The translations under genes were made by a program, and so were the position numbers. From Lepeophtheirus salmonis (taxonomy: Eukaryota > Arthropoda > Copepoda > Siphonostomatoida > Caligidae), in assembly GCF_016086655.4 (NCBI RefSeq), contig NC_052134.2:36083971-36147970 (forward strand): a DNA stretch of 64,000 nucleotides, read 5' to 3'. A model generated the notes under the pieces. That model saw only the letters and a list, made by a program, of their open reading frames with translations. It was not told where the DNA came from and searched no databases. Below, piece by piece: positions 1-12,719 of this stretch; the first letter of the stretch is position 1, and each line of letters begins with the position of its first letter.

Positions 1-105
1 TAAAATTTGAAAAAAGAAATCAAATATTAAATTCTTCTAAAAATTTACAACTGTTCTCAAAAAATTTCAAAAATTAAATTTCAAATATTTAAATTTCTCA
101 AGAAT
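1..105. repeat. Partial copy of family B non-autonomous element
   Basis: This A/T-homopolymer stretch alternates aaatttcaaa and tctcaaaaaattt blocks. It closely resembles the interior of the three family B elements at 24.9, 27.0 and 51.5 kb. It is cut by the window edge and no terminal repeat is visible, so the assignment rests on composition and short shared words only. Confidence 0.3.
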
Positions 106-2595
106 TACATAATTCTGATAACAGTTATGAAAATTTATGAACACTCCTCAAAACGCCAACTAGTTCTGTTAAATACTATTTTTTACAACTCTACATATTG
201 CCAATTGCAGTTGTTATTATTATTTTACGCGCACTGCTATTATTTTTTTTAAACAGCAACATTTCTAATCCAGGCACTTTTAGTAGTCTAGAAAAAAAAA
301 TGATATTATGTTTTTTTATGAACATTAAAAAATATATAAAAATTTTATTACTACATTCAAATCGTAAATGCGGCATGAAATATCATCAAACAAACAGTTT
401 TATAATGTGTGAGGGGATTTTTTTTTCATTCGAGTCAAATGCTTTATTCCGTAAAGAAATGGCAATCCAGTTTGTAAAATTTTATGTATCTTGATTTCTA
501 AATAACATAGAGGGCGCTTTGAAATTTTTTCTTATTGAGTGTCAGTTTTTTCTCAACTTCAAATGGGTATTAGATTATAAAAAAGTTTAATTTAATATAT
601 GGAAGATTTTCTAATCTTTAATTTTTTGAATTTTATTTGATTTAAACCTCTCTACTTCACTATTAAAACAAATTGTGTTTAACTAATCACTAATGCCTGT
701 TGGTTGAAATTATATACTCCCAAATTAATGTTATTTTCAATTTCACAAGGTATTTTTCTAATATATCTTAAAGTTGTATTTGATTCTATAGACTATTATG
801 AGAGTTTTATTATTCTCAATGTATATTATGCAACTTTCTTTAATTTATTTCCTATTACTATTTTTCCACTGAATAATGGTCACTCACTCGTATAATCTCT
901 AAAGTTGAAAAACAGCAAGTCGAAGATTTCGATGAATCTTTCGTACGAAGGATTCAGATATATTCATCGTCATCCACCCATCTTTTCCGTTCCCAGGAAT
1001 TCATATTTTTTCCATTTGGATATCCAAAATGTCTTCTGATACTCTCTTCAAATATATGTGCCTTACTCGGTGTACATCATTTACTTTATGATAGTGACTT
1101 CTGACCTCGAGAATCATTGCCTCTAAGCTCAAGAATACATAAATTAATCGAATTTTTTACGAAATCATCGTATACTTCTACATATAAGAAGTATGGAGTT
1201 CCATAAAGCGACCGAATAATCGAAAGATAAATAAAAAATCTGGTGAGGAACAGAGAATGTTTTCATCTTTCATTCACTGCTCCCAAATTGAAGTTCTTGA
1301 GTTCTTTTCTCCTTAAGTCAACTCTACTTCGTTTTTTACTCAAGAAAAGAATTTTCTTGACAAGTTTGCTTCATGCATATAATGCAGAAATGTATAGTAT
1401 ATATGGATAATCATATAACTTTAAGCCTCACCCCTGGTTTGGGATTTCTTTTTATTAATTGTGAGTCCCTTTTGTGACTGAAAAGCAAGTGGAATATTAT
1501 TTTAGACTCTAAAAATAATGTGCCTCTTTTTTCTTGATAGTTTTGTCGGCAAATCAAATTCTATTCTGCTATTGCTTATAAATAGTTATTAGGAACTATA
1601 AAGTGATAATGTGTTTAAAAAATATAAGTAACTTCTTAATTTCTGTAGATTTTATTGAAATATATGAATGTCGTTTCAATTTCCAAACTTATTAACTCAG
1701 AAATCTTTTTCTAAGCAGCTAAATTGCTTGTTAACATATTGGGATTTTACTTTCTCAAAAATCTGGGATCTTTAAATAAATAAATGACTAACTGTGTGTC
1801 ATACGAGCTAATTATAAGTTGTTTGATATCAGACAATATTTAAAATGTCTCAAATTTATATTACAAATTTTGATTCCTTCGGTTTAATTTTGGACTTGCA
1901 AATGCTATTTCGTTATTGAGAGTCTTGTCAGACGAGTAGAGACTTCATAATTATTCCTATTATTAGTTAAATAACTATTATCGGTTTGTATTAGGAACTA
2001 TTCCATGCTATATAAAAGTGGAAATGCCTTAGAAAAATTGATTTCCCTAGTATTATTAAAATATATATCTCTAGAGAGAAGAGTCAAAACCACCAGACAA
2101 AAGAGGCTATTTTTATTATATTCAAGATAAACGCCAAATTAAGATTTTATTGTTAGTTTATGTTTTTCCATTGAGCGTTTCATATTTTGTGTATAATAGC
2201 CACATATTCTTAATATATTATTGATTTCTTCGCTATACTATGTATGTTTATTTGAAAGTGTATGGTCCAAAGTATTTTTTTTTATTCAAAACAACTTTTA
2301 ATCTTCTTTTTTTTTTTAATTAATTTTAGTACCGTAATCGTTGGAGGGTAAAAGTTTACACTTATAGAATTGTATGATAAGAAAATAAAATACTATTATA
2401 TGATGTATTAATAAAATTAGTTATATAAATTTGAATTTCCTCATCAATTGACTCCTTATGCAATTTTAAACAAAAGCAAAGAAATCTCTTATCGACACAC
2501 CTTATATATAGTCACCTTGCATTCCCATTAGATACATCGACATACTTAACCGGCTAGGATTAAGCAAAGTTCTCCCTCATGTGAATCTGAAATAA
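106..2595. other. AT-rich non-coding stretch, nothing assigned
   Basis: I see no transposase domain, RNA gene or terminal repeat here. The open frames near 200-900 are low complexity, poly-Phe/Ile/Lys-like, and expected by chance at this base composition. The segment at 905-1300 is a little richer in G+C but is broken by stops in all six frames. Confidence 0.5.
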
Positions 2596-2601
2596 ATAAA
2601 T

Positions 2602-3250
2602 TAGTGATGTGCCGCAAGCTGATTTTGCTGCTCGAGTATATTCGAGTTTATTAAAAAAAACAGTCGATGATACACAAACTATACTTGTTACTTGGTTGAA
2701 TACTCGTTAAACATTAGAAAACTCGTTACTTGCTTGAATACTCCTTACTCATTTGAATATTCATTACTCTCATGGATATTAAACTTGAACTTTTTGCCAA
2801 ACTGATAATTTTGGGTGATAAAGTCAAAACTGCATTGATTTAGGAGGAGTACAGCCCCTCCAGAGCCCTTGACACTACACTTTTTGAATGCTAACAAATT
2901 CTTGGGGCAATAAATTATATTTTATATAGGATTATTGAAAATTTGGAATTTTAAAAAGTGTTACTAAAAAAGTATTAAAAAAATATCCACAATGTCCACA
3001 AGATGAAGAAAACTGCATCATCCGAGCCGGTTAAAAAAGGCCACTTTCTTCCTCTTGTGGACGCAAAAGTTTTTGAATCTGTATAGGATTTATATGCTCA
3101 TAAAAAGAAAAAGGGTATAAACATAATTTGGGACGTGTTACGAGTAATTACTCGGATTTTAGACACACAAGGCGAGTTTTTTGTATCTTTTTTGTTTACT
3201 TAATATAAGTCGAGTAACAATTTACATGTTTTACTCGACTTGCATCACTA
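2602..3250. mobile_element. Small hAT-like inverted-repeat element (non-autonomous)
   Basis: The left end reads TAGTGATG and the right end CATCACTA, forming an 8-bp perfect terminal inverted repeat. ACTCG words then recur inside both ends (for example 2633-2790 and 3125-3240). No transposase is encoded. Flanks are A-rich (AAATAAAT left, AAAAAAAA right), so an 8-bp duplication cannot be proven. The TAGTGATG terminus is typical of hAT-derived elements in animals. Superfamily assignment is therefore inference. Confidence 0.45.
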
Positions 3251-4080
3251 AAAAAAAATACCGCATCGTTTAACAACATCAGCATGTGGACGGGACCTAA
3301 GTCTGGACATCATAATTAAGGGGTACAAAAATACAAAAAGGGGTGTAACAGATCCTGGTTTACCTTATATAGTATTATAATTATAGATTTATCTTCTACA
3401 ATATAATGTGAATATTATAAATACTGAATATGCATGTTTGTTTTACAAAATATACTGTAAATGACTTGATTAAAAGTGAATAATAACAAACTTAAGTACC
3501 TGATGCAAATAATCTTGTTTTTTTTGTTTGTTTTTTTATGTTGCCAAGTAATGAATTGCCTAATACATAATAGCCTCGTATCCCTTCCCTTCTTCAATGA
3601 AGCAAGGCTTATCTACCAGGGTAACAAAAAAAAACCAGAGTGGACAATGCATAAAATCATTTTCCTTAAATTTTTGCAATAATGACACTAAATTGAGTTA
3701 TATATCTGTGTTTGGTTTGTGTAACCTTGCACTATCAAAATTTAATAATCTCCTAGTCCTACTGGAAATATATAGTTAACATTCAACCAAAGTTTTACAA
3801 AAATCTATTTATTTTGTGGGATTTTCACCTTCAAAAATTTAATGAGGTCGTACTGTTATAATAAAATAACCTTCCTACACTGTTTCACTGATATCGACCA
3901 GTAACTCTTTCAGTAATCCTGCTTGCAAAGAAACAAACAAACCAAGATGACAACATAATCTCTCTTCATCTTTGCATTTGTCTAAGTTTTACGCTAAATT
4001 TATCTCTAAGGTTCGGTATAATTAATTGAAGAAGAGACATATAAGCAGATATTTTGATTTAGTCAAAAATTCGTAAGATC
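3251..4080. other. AT-rich stretch, nothing assigned
   Basis: This stretch is A/T-rich with short chance open frames on both strands near 3415-3780 that overlap each other. I see no motif, repeat end or structured RNA. Confidence 0.4.
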
Positions 4081-4084
4081 AAAA

Positions 4085-4367
4085 ATGTCCGACAAATACG
4101 ACAAAAAAATCGGTACTGAAACATTTATCTGCGTGGACCAGGTCGACCGTTTAAGTATGAAAAGGAGGTTTGAAACTGAGGAAGGTATGGATATCTATTT
4201 TCATTACGACAGGATGCCTAAAATAGACCCCAATGTTGTGAAGGAGGCCACAGATTTGGTTTAAAATTATAATTTTCTTGGCCAAGACTGACTACAAAAA
4301 TATCATGGAAGAGAAATTCATCCCAGGAGTGCACCATGTAGTCTCAGGTCGGAGCTGTATCTTGTGA
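4085..4367 (+). pseudogene. Unassigned small coding-like frame with one frameshift
   Basis: An ATG at 4085 opens a 59-codon frame (starts MSDKYDKKIG, ends at TAA 4262-4264). A one-base shift just before that stop continues another coding-like run, IIIFLAKTDYKNIMEEKF, to a TGA at 4365-4367. The composition is charged and mixed, unlike the poly-Phe/Ile frames elsewhere in the window, and G+C rises locally. No family was recognised. It could be a processed pseudogene, an exon or part of an unknown transposon. I do not propose a function. Confidence 0.3.
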
Positions 4368-4482
4368 ATGATAGTGCACATGCTTGCACATCTAATTTGA
4401 TATTTTAGAAAGGATTTAGCTCATAATTTATAACTAGTTTGCTATATACTTTTTCGACAATTTTTATAAATACCATTACTTG

Positions 4483-4719
4483 CTATGACAGAAATTGAAT
4501 CATAGAGGAATAAAAAGTCAATCTCTCTCGGACGTACTTATTAACACCTGCATCATGGTAATTGATGGAATCCATTTGCAGACCGGTTGTATTGTCACTA
4601 GATATAAACAACACCCTCCAAAGGGCATTACCAGGCCCACCTATCAACAAACGAGGACATAAGACTTCATGGAGTCGCTGCATTACCTGATCAAGTTGGA
4701 CCAGACGAAGTAGGGACAC
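4483..4719. other. Unassigned coding-like island, strand unclear
   Basis: G+C is clearly higher here than in the flanks. On the plus strand a 57-codon frame runs 4489-4662 and includes GIHLQTGCIVTRYKQHPP; a further open run follows its TAA. On the minus strand a 78-codon frame covers 4719-4483, but its initial Met rests on a non-ATG codon. One of them is probably the shadow of the other. Proximity to the 4085-4367 frame suggests a single decayed gene of about 640 bp. I recognise no domain. Confidence 0.3.
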
Positions 4720-4984
4720 AATAATACATGACCGTCTTGGAGAACGTAAAGTAAAGTCTTGTAATGATTTAAAATTTTATTTATAAGACATCAAATTAAT
4801 CATATGAACATGGTTTTTTAAGTTAGCTTTAGGAAATATGACGTCAATGGCTAGGAACCTTATTATCCCTTCTCTTTTTAATAATAGGCTTAGAAATGTT
4901 GCAGATATGATCAATTATGATGATTTGTATAGAAAATACATTGAAATTTTTTTGTTAACACGAAAGCTCTCTAAGCCATTTCTG

Positions 4985-5185
4985 TATGTACAAAAAAGCA
5001 AGCAATTGTAACCCTGACAATTTGAAGAATTATTGGGAGGAGAGCAGATTAGCTGTCTTGAATTTTATAAAAATATAACAAGCAGCTGTGAAAGAAGGAA
5101 ATAAACACAAATCCCTCTTCTTATCTAGCAAGGATATGAATTGCTCTGTTGTCGATCCTTAGGTTTCCAACTACAAAATATTTCA
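4985..5185 (+). repeat. Family A dispersed coding-like repeat, copy 1
   Basis: This copy shares two blocks with copies at 18.1, 24.6, 52.7 and 53.6 kb. The first has the core aaccctgacaatttgaag followed by a GAGGAGAGCA-like word and TTAGCTGTC. The second, about 130 bp later, is TGTCGATCC followed by a CCAACTAC word. In the first block the copy reads NPDNLKNYWEESRLAVLNF, open across the homologous stretch, so a coding origin is plausible. The family is not recognised. Confidence 0.6.
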
Positions 5186-5189
5186 CATG

Positions 5190-6940
5190 TGTATAAGTGT
5201 ATCGAATTCGCAGCTTTATTTATGATATCTCTGATATATTTCAGCTCTTTAGTTAGGAAAAGCTTGTAATTTTTTTGTATAATTCTGAGTACCAAACCAA
5301 ACAACAAAGTCAAATTACCGCTTATATACTTAAACTTTTGTTAGTTGTAGTCAAAGATTCAATCTGTATGTATGCGGAGTATTTTATCATTTGTTACTTC
5401 AGAATATTTTTTTTAATGATTAAAAAACTTTCAAATAGAAATACTATTTTTTCTCCCTAAATGATTAAGCAGTCATCAAATCGTGAAAGTAATTTATAAT
5501 CTGTTTATTTTTAGACAAAAGAGATGATCAAAAATTTGTATATGACTTTGCCAAATGGAACTGTATTTTACTCATTTTTCTCTATTTAAACGAGAAATAA
5601 AAATATATTTTAAACAAAAAGATGAATACCTATCAAATTATTTTATTCAATGTGAACTAATGACTTTGGAAGTTGGCCATTTTGGATGAGGTAGAAACAA
5701 CGAAATTTTTTAGGAATGAAACCTTTGTTGCTTTATATTTTTCCCCTTTTAAGTACATTTTGTTAAGATTATCCTTTAAGATACCTTCATAAATTGTTCC
5801 ACCTCATTCAATAAGTGTCATCTCACAGATAATAAGTTCAGATAGTATTTTTTTAATGACGAGTATCCGAGATCCAGTATCTTTTAAAAAATATAATAGA
5901 CAATTTCCGGGAAATTAAAAACGTAAATATGTATAATCGTTTATAAATGATAATTATATAACTATTTGAATGATTTTGGTATATAACAAGGTTAATAGAA
6001 ATACTAAGATATACCAAAATGCTTTTCCGACTCATATTTGACTTCCACCACGCTTTTTAGTAGTGACGTCAAAGAGTATATATTATTACTATTAACAATT
6101 TAATTTCTAGTATGGTGTTAATATATCATAGTTATTCTTTATTACGTTAAAATCTGTCTGCCTTGCCCAGCCGTCATTACGGTACATCAAATTAGTTTTC
6201 TACATATGACTTCATTTATAGAATCCTCATACTTCAAAATAGTTAAGTAATTAGACATTAAAAATTTTGGTCTGAGACGAGTATCTATATCTCATGAACT
6301 AGGTGCTGAAATTTGGCACACTTAAATGACTTATGAATGTGAGTTTGTATGATAAAAATTATCCAAATCTGAGAGGGTAAGGTGACATGCCCAGCTCGAT
6401 TTGACATGGAATCACCCCGGCCTCATTTTGTGTATTTTTAAACTTTTTCAAGAAAATAAAGGCATCTAGGTTGACATGACGACATTAAAAAACTGGCTTG
6501 GAACTCCTACCACTCTTGAAAATGAGCCTCTAAATCCACTTCTAGAAGTTACCATATTTTTGATGATATTCTCTCAGCATGGTGTCATAGCAATTTCCAC
6601 ATCCCTGCAGAACAATATATTCTAGAATATGTATATAAGTATATTTTATTAAAAACAAATAAAAAGTTATTGGAGCATTCAAGTGTAAAGGAAGGCACTT
6701 GTAATAATTATAATTAATTACAATAATTTTTATACCCTTCCTTTTCAAGGACTTTGCATTTATGTGTTGTAGTGGGAATAAAATAATAATCTAAATGAGT
6801 GAATATTTTTTAAGAGGAATGAAATACAAGTAGGGAGGAGAGGTTTAGTGTTATTTATCAAAAGCTTATAAACAAACGAAATGGCTGTTCTCCTCCCTTT
6901 CTTTTACCATTCATTATGCACACATTCTTTCCTTTATATG
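5190..6940. other. AT-rich stretch, nothing assigned
   Basis: Only short chance frames are present. A somewhat less AT-rich segment at 6270-6500 (containing gagggtaaggtgacatg) has stops in all frames and no recognised homology. No repeat boundaries were seen. Confidence 0.4.
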
Positions 6941-6946
6941 TATATA

Positions 6947-7460
6947 CTGGGTGGAAGCTAAACATTTACACAGTTTGAATATTATTCTTGAATGGATTTA
7001 CATATATATTTTTTTGTAATATATGTTACAAAAATATTATTTTTTTACAAAACAAATGACAATACTGTTTGCTATTTATGATGTAATTATTTCACCATGG
7101 AATGTTGTGAAATATGTCAGTAATTCCCTTACTAAAAGAGAAACATCACTCTTTTGGATATACTGATCCTGGTCCATTTCAATCAAGGCATGGTGAACAT
7201 TTGTTTTCAATGATTCCACACTTCCATGACATTCTCTATATGCCTTCATGTCAACCTGTGACTAGAGGGAATAATCAAAAGGATTTGAATCTGGGCTATA
7301 AAGTAGTGGACACTTTGACTTCAACCAGTAATTGAATGATTTTGGCCGTGAGTGCAAGAGCTCAATCCTACTAGAGAGGACGTTATTTTTAAATCATGTA
7401 CCGTAATACTGGCTACTTCAATTAGTTTCAAAATCTCTGTTGAAGTGTGACCCACACAAG
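6947..7460 (-). pseudogene. Mariner-type transposase relic with one terminal repeat
   Basis: On the minus strand, 7453-7340 resembles the helix-turn-helix start of Tc1/mariner transposases (VGHTSTEILKLIEVASITV). The frame then jumps directly to the catalytic end: SPDSNPFDYS at 7297-7271, with the third catalytic Asp in place. A tail follows (RECHGSVESLKTNVHHAL) and a long AT-rich 3' UTR. The middle of the protein, with the first two Asp, is missing. The element ends in a terminal repeat at 6947-6971 (ctgggtggaagctaaacat) next to TA. The repeat, UTR layout and tail match the element at 26023-26526. The other terminus was not found. Confidence 0.7.
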
Positions 7461-10400
7461 TTAAAGTTGTGAGAACCCTGAGTCTTGTGTCTCACTCTGA
7501 TTTCATTCTTAGCTCAATTAAAAACTAATACATGTTTGTTGACGGACGATATTTCATAAATGTGTTATGTTACGAGCATACATTCTGGATTCGCGTTTAA
7601 CACGTAACTCGTCAAAAATACAATACACATTATATTATCATTTTAGTATTTGAAGATGATACTCTGTCTGAAGTTGTGAAAAATATGACCTGCTGCTACA
7701 TAAAAAAAATTGTGCTTGCTTTCTAAATTTTTGAACACTATCAGACTACTTAGGCATTATTGGACTGAGAACGTGTTTGATTCACGGACCACGGTATTTT
7801 GCTCTCGAATACACTGGTTTATCTATCTCTATGTCTGAAGGAGAGACTGTGTAAACAGAATATTAAATATTAGAGCTCCGTCAATTTTTTCTTCTTATAG
7901 GGTTGTACTTATGTACAAAAAATGCAAAGGCGGAGAAGATATCCAGTCTCGAGTAACTGCGGAGTTTCAAGTAATACTCAGCTTTTACGCCAAAGAGCCA
8001 ATTTTTGGCCATGATTTTGGTTATTTAATACAATTTGAGTTCTTATTAGAGACTTTTACTTGTGACGTATTTATAATAATAAAGCAACATTTGACTGTCT
8101 GTCAGTGAAGAACTCATTTTTAACAACGAACCTGTGTAGCTAAAGCTCGGCGGGTTCTATAAAAAATAAATAAAAGGGGAGAACAATTTCCCTTTATTAA
8201 AGCAAGTTCATCGACGTTTACTAAATGCGAGCAATGCCGGGTACATCTGGCCAATAGTAAGTAATACACTCTATGTAGCACCCTAATTTTTAAAATACTT
8301 GGCTTATAACCTTGGAAGTCTGAATATTAAAGTGTGTAAATTTTATTTTTTCCAGCCAGTAATATAACTACCAATGGTGAATGTTTTTTCAAAAATTTAA
8401 TTTTAACATTTCCTTTTGCTGATTTGTTAGTCATTCTTTTTGAAGTATAATTCTTTTTATATTATTATAAGTATTATAGTCTGTTTTTCTCTTTCCAAAT
8501 AAGAAAGTAAAGAAAATCTATCCAAATAATAACCTTGAAATTTCTTTAAAATTAAATAAATTTATTTAGTGTTGAATGTAAATATATACAATATACATAT
8601 ATGAACAGTACTTTCTTATTATTCATTTAGTATGAAACTTTGTAAATTCGTTCAAATTAAAATGTAACTTTTCATTACTGTATATACTACTTTGTTAAAA
8701 AAGAAACCGTTTTTTTTTTTTCATTCTAAATTCAGTTCTCATTTGATTCTCTAGTTATTTTTTTATTTTGTCGGTACACATGTCCAAAACGTTTGTATTG
8801 GTAGTTTTATTTTTTACTGATAAAAAGTTTAGAGGTCTTTTGGTGTGCTCTGCAATTTAAATGTATTGAAAAAAAAGGAAAAAAAATCAATTTAGGGGAA
8901 AATTCTTACAAACATTAGCAAGGAATTTACATGAATATTAGTTTTACGAGGTTATTGAAGTTGTTCCCGGATTCTCATTTGAAATAGTAAATTGATTTAA
9001 TGGATATATAGGTTTATATTATTAATATTCCTTGATAAATACCACTTAAAACAGACTAAAAATGATATAAGTTGCCTACAATATTGTACCAAATTCAGTT
9101 TTAAACTTTTCCCGTAATCTTGGATACAAACGAATCCCCTTGAGCTTTCAAATCTTTATTGTACGTTACTATCAACATAGTTTTAATCAAAATCGGCCCC
9201 TAATTTTATCATAATCCTCCTTACAAACAAGCAAATCAACTGAGGTGAAAATCGAACTTCTGTTCTACTTTTTTTCGGATAAAATGAACGACGTGATTTT
9301 GTCTTTTCCAAATATAGGTAAATATTATAGAAAACATTTCATTATTAATTTATGCACATCCCAGTAAACTCCCAAATAAACTCCGACACATTCCAGAAGT
9401 ATTTTGCAACAAAAAATGAAAATTCTATTGGACATCATTTGGTGAACTTTTTTCTGTTCTTTTTTGCCAAAACGATAAGGAAAACTCGAAGCAACTTTTT
9501 GACAAGTTGAGATTTTTAGTAAAAGTTACAAGAGATAAAACTGTCGACCTTTGAGTATTCAAATATGTCATATAATGCTAATAATAATAAGGGCCCTATA
9601 GCTTAAGTAGAGTCCTTGTCTTACTGATAATTTTTTTTATGCAAGATGTCACTTTTTATGATGTCATAGATGACGTCCTTTTATTATTTTTCCTATTGAC
9701 GTATGCAACTTTTCCCTTTCTTCGAAGAATTTACAATATTGATTCAGTTAAAAGGATGCACTCTTGAAGGCTATGTAGCTAGTTATTATAGAGTAATATT
9801 CAAGTCTACTCGAAACATCTAACGGGAAAAAGTGGCCGCCTAACCACTTGGTTTATAGGTTTGGTGTGAGTATGATCATGAATAATAGAGACTAATAATC
9901 TAAAAATCTAAAATATACTCCTACAATTAAATATTGCTTCATAATAAGAGTTATATAAGTCCTACATGACGTCATCAAAAACTAATCTATAAAATCAAAT
10001 AAGCCAAATTTTAAGACATTACTACCTGAAATACTTTAAGGAACGTAAAACAATACATTTTGAAGTGGCTACTGCTTTTCTCCTAAATCACTCATAATGT
10101 TTGAGATATATTGGCTAATAATATTGTTGACCATAAGGTGAACCATTACAAAAGGTTAGAATTACATATAACAGTTTTCTCCAATATTACTTGTATAAAC
10201 ACCGAGGTGAACCTGGATGAAACTGATATAATCTCAAAATTTATGAGTATATAAAGGACGCGTTGGTCTATAATATGATGATAATTAAATCCATAACCAT
10301 CGTGAAAATGGAAAGAATAAGATATTTTTCTCAACTTTTCTCATCACTAATCTATTTAAAAAAATGTAAAAATCCAGACATATGTAGGGATTTTTAGTTC

Positions 10401-12530
10401 ATATAAATATGATTATATTCAAATCTTCGTTTTAATAACGGACATCAATTAGTATCCAACATTGAATGGCAGCGGAGTGACCTAAAATAGCCCCTGAAGA
10501 CTACAGGAGAAACCTCAAAATATCGAATAATGTAACTACAGCTATAAAAACGGAATACCTCCTAGAAATTAAGAAATTTTTGGAACGGATATGGAAGTAG
10601 ATGATGGTATTATGCAGTATTCAACACCTGTTCATATTAATAAACAGAAGAGGAGATATTACACGGCCAAAACCAGTCGTTGGTCTATCCATGAAATTGA
10701 AGGAAAGCCAAATTATTGTTCCAGACTCCACATTTTTTATATTTACAATGGTTTCCTTATACTAAGAAAAGGGGCATTGAAAGACAGCATGATTATTGTT
10801 CCAGAGATCACAACTTATAAGAATGAGATATATGCATGTATATTATTCCAGTCTTGTGAACGGAACGCCAAATAGAGCGGTATTCCATGGAATGTGCGTT
10901 CAATGAACGGAACATAATTTTTATTTTTTTTTAACTCTAAACGCTAAAAATGAGATTTTAGAGTTCTGTTCCAATAGTGATAGTAATTTCGGAAGAGGTA
11001 TAACTGTCCACGGGATAAGTATCCTGAAAACACAACAATGCAAATCCAGGGGCAATTTTTGAAATTGATTAGGAACTTAAAGCCTCCACCCCTGCAGACG
11101 CCCCTGATATTAATATTCATGTAAATGTGAATTAACCACTCTAAAAAGTACATAACTATTATTTATGTCCCTTTTACGCAGTAAGTATTTAATTGATCTT
11201 GTACTCAATGAAACACATTCTTACGCTCTTTGTTTCTTATTTTTGGCTGTAATTTTTAGTATGGATTTAAAGTACTTCACATTGAGTGGATATTTGAGTT
11301 ATATAATATGTTCAACGTTACTGGATGCAATCAAGGTTAACAGTATTTCTACTAATCTTGGCTGAAATATATTTTTTCAATGTAGCCTACATGTCAGGGT
11401 TTATTTGAAAAAAAATCTATTTATTTTTATGAAAAATACACGAATCATATATACAAAGATTCAATCATTTATATTTATCAAATGACAGTTAATATTTCAA
11501 AGAGGTATTACGGTCAATTAAAGGCATTGAATTCAAATTTCTGGGATGAATTGAATACTTGAGAGTGTTAACTGTAGTTTAAAAACTCTGTTATATGTAC
11601 CTGACTTAATTTGGCCAAATATTGTCTAAGAAATATGATTTATGAATTTCCTAATTTTATAAATGTGGCGGTGAATTTTGGATACTTAAAGTATCATTAG
11701 TGGTACCTCCAAGGGATTAATTAGAATCATTTGTTCAATGAAATGAACTATAATTTGTTGGAAAACGAATTCTATGTTCAATTTTGAGATAAAATATTCT
11801 AGCTTTCTTTTAGGTTGACGTGCTACAAATATGCAATTTTATTACAATGACTCAGTACTATTAAAGGTTGGTCATAAGTTATATAAAATAGATTTGAATA
11901 ATTAATTATGAATTAATTCATCTATAGTTACATATGCGATTTAGAGAAGATCGAAATGATTGAATCACAAGAGACATAGCTATAGTACTTCTGTGAAAAT
12001 AAAATATTGTCATTTTAGTCGGCTATTAGTGTTTTGTACTTGAGTTTGATTTTTTTTAATAATTTCCATGGATATTTGAGGGTAAAAAAGCTTTGGCGCC
12101 CCCGACATCCATGAAAGCATTCTCATTTTTCTACATTCAATTTAATTTAGCAATCTCATTTTGAGTATCCCACTTTTTTATTCCACAAAAACTGTAGAGC
12201 TTCATTTAACGAGCGCGCTAGTGTATGTATGTATACTGTATACGCCCTGTACTACGTTATAATTGGAACGCTGAACGGAACACCAAAATAGTAGAACACT
12301 TACAACCCTGTATTATACCTATATCATGACAAACCTGAGCTTATCGTAAATAATTATCTTGAATTAAAAGTTGCGCAGCTAACTTCAAGCTAACGCTTGA
12401 CCTCTTATTTTAAAGTGAAATAACGGAGTTAAATGCTTTCCTTACTATTCAGGATGTATTTAAAGATGGCCCCGATTTTACCTAAACGACCCTGTAGCAT
12501 GTTGCAGAAGAGAAAATTCGCTTCTCAGGA
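7461..12530. other. Long AT-rich region, mostly nothing assigned
   Basis: About 5 kb with no recognisable gene. The 94-codon frame at 10591-10875 contains an internally repeated word (attattgttccag occurs twice) and lies next to GAACGGAAC repeats, so it looks like repeat DNA rather than a gene. A 60-bp remnant of family B lies at 11047-11106. Frames at 7911, 10146, 10944 and 11165 are within chance expectation at this composition. Confidence 0.4.
11047..11106. repeat. Deleted remnant of family B element (60 bp)
   Basis: The copy starts with CAGGGGC and ends with CCTGCAGACGCCCCTG, the same right end as in the 27.0 and 51.5 kb copies. Almost the whole interior is lost. No flanking duplication is seen. 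Confidence 0.5.
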
Positions 12531-12533
12531 ATA

Positions 12534-12570
12534 AAATAATAACGACAACAGCTTAGGGCGTCATTCCATG
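12534..12570 (+). repeat. Fragment of family A 3' block
   Basis: The segment aataacgacaacagctta followed by GGGCG matches the 3' block of the family A copies at 52975-53000 and 53870-53895 and the plus fragment at 24207-24240. Only this short piece is preserved. Confidence 0.35.
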
Positions 12571-12719
12571 TAATTTTCTTCATTTTTAGATATGTTTTAC
12601 CCCTTATCTAAAAACTCCACTGCCAAAATTTGAAGACATTACAATGAGGTGTTCCTGAGTCTTCCTTAATTTTGATATAGGAAAAACAACGATTTCAATT
12701 TTCTTATTTTTCATAATAA

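Noticed and set aside
8110..8250. AAAGCTCGGCGGGTTC and GCGAGCAATGCCGGGTAC resemble sequences near Helitron-type ends
   Set aside because: No TC start, no CTRR end with hairpin and no Rep/helicase sequence; too weak to call.
10591..10875. 94-codon plus-strand open frame with an ATG
   Set aside because: It contains an internal duplication of attattgttccag and adjoins GAACGGAAC repeat words, so it looks like repeat DNA read by chance.
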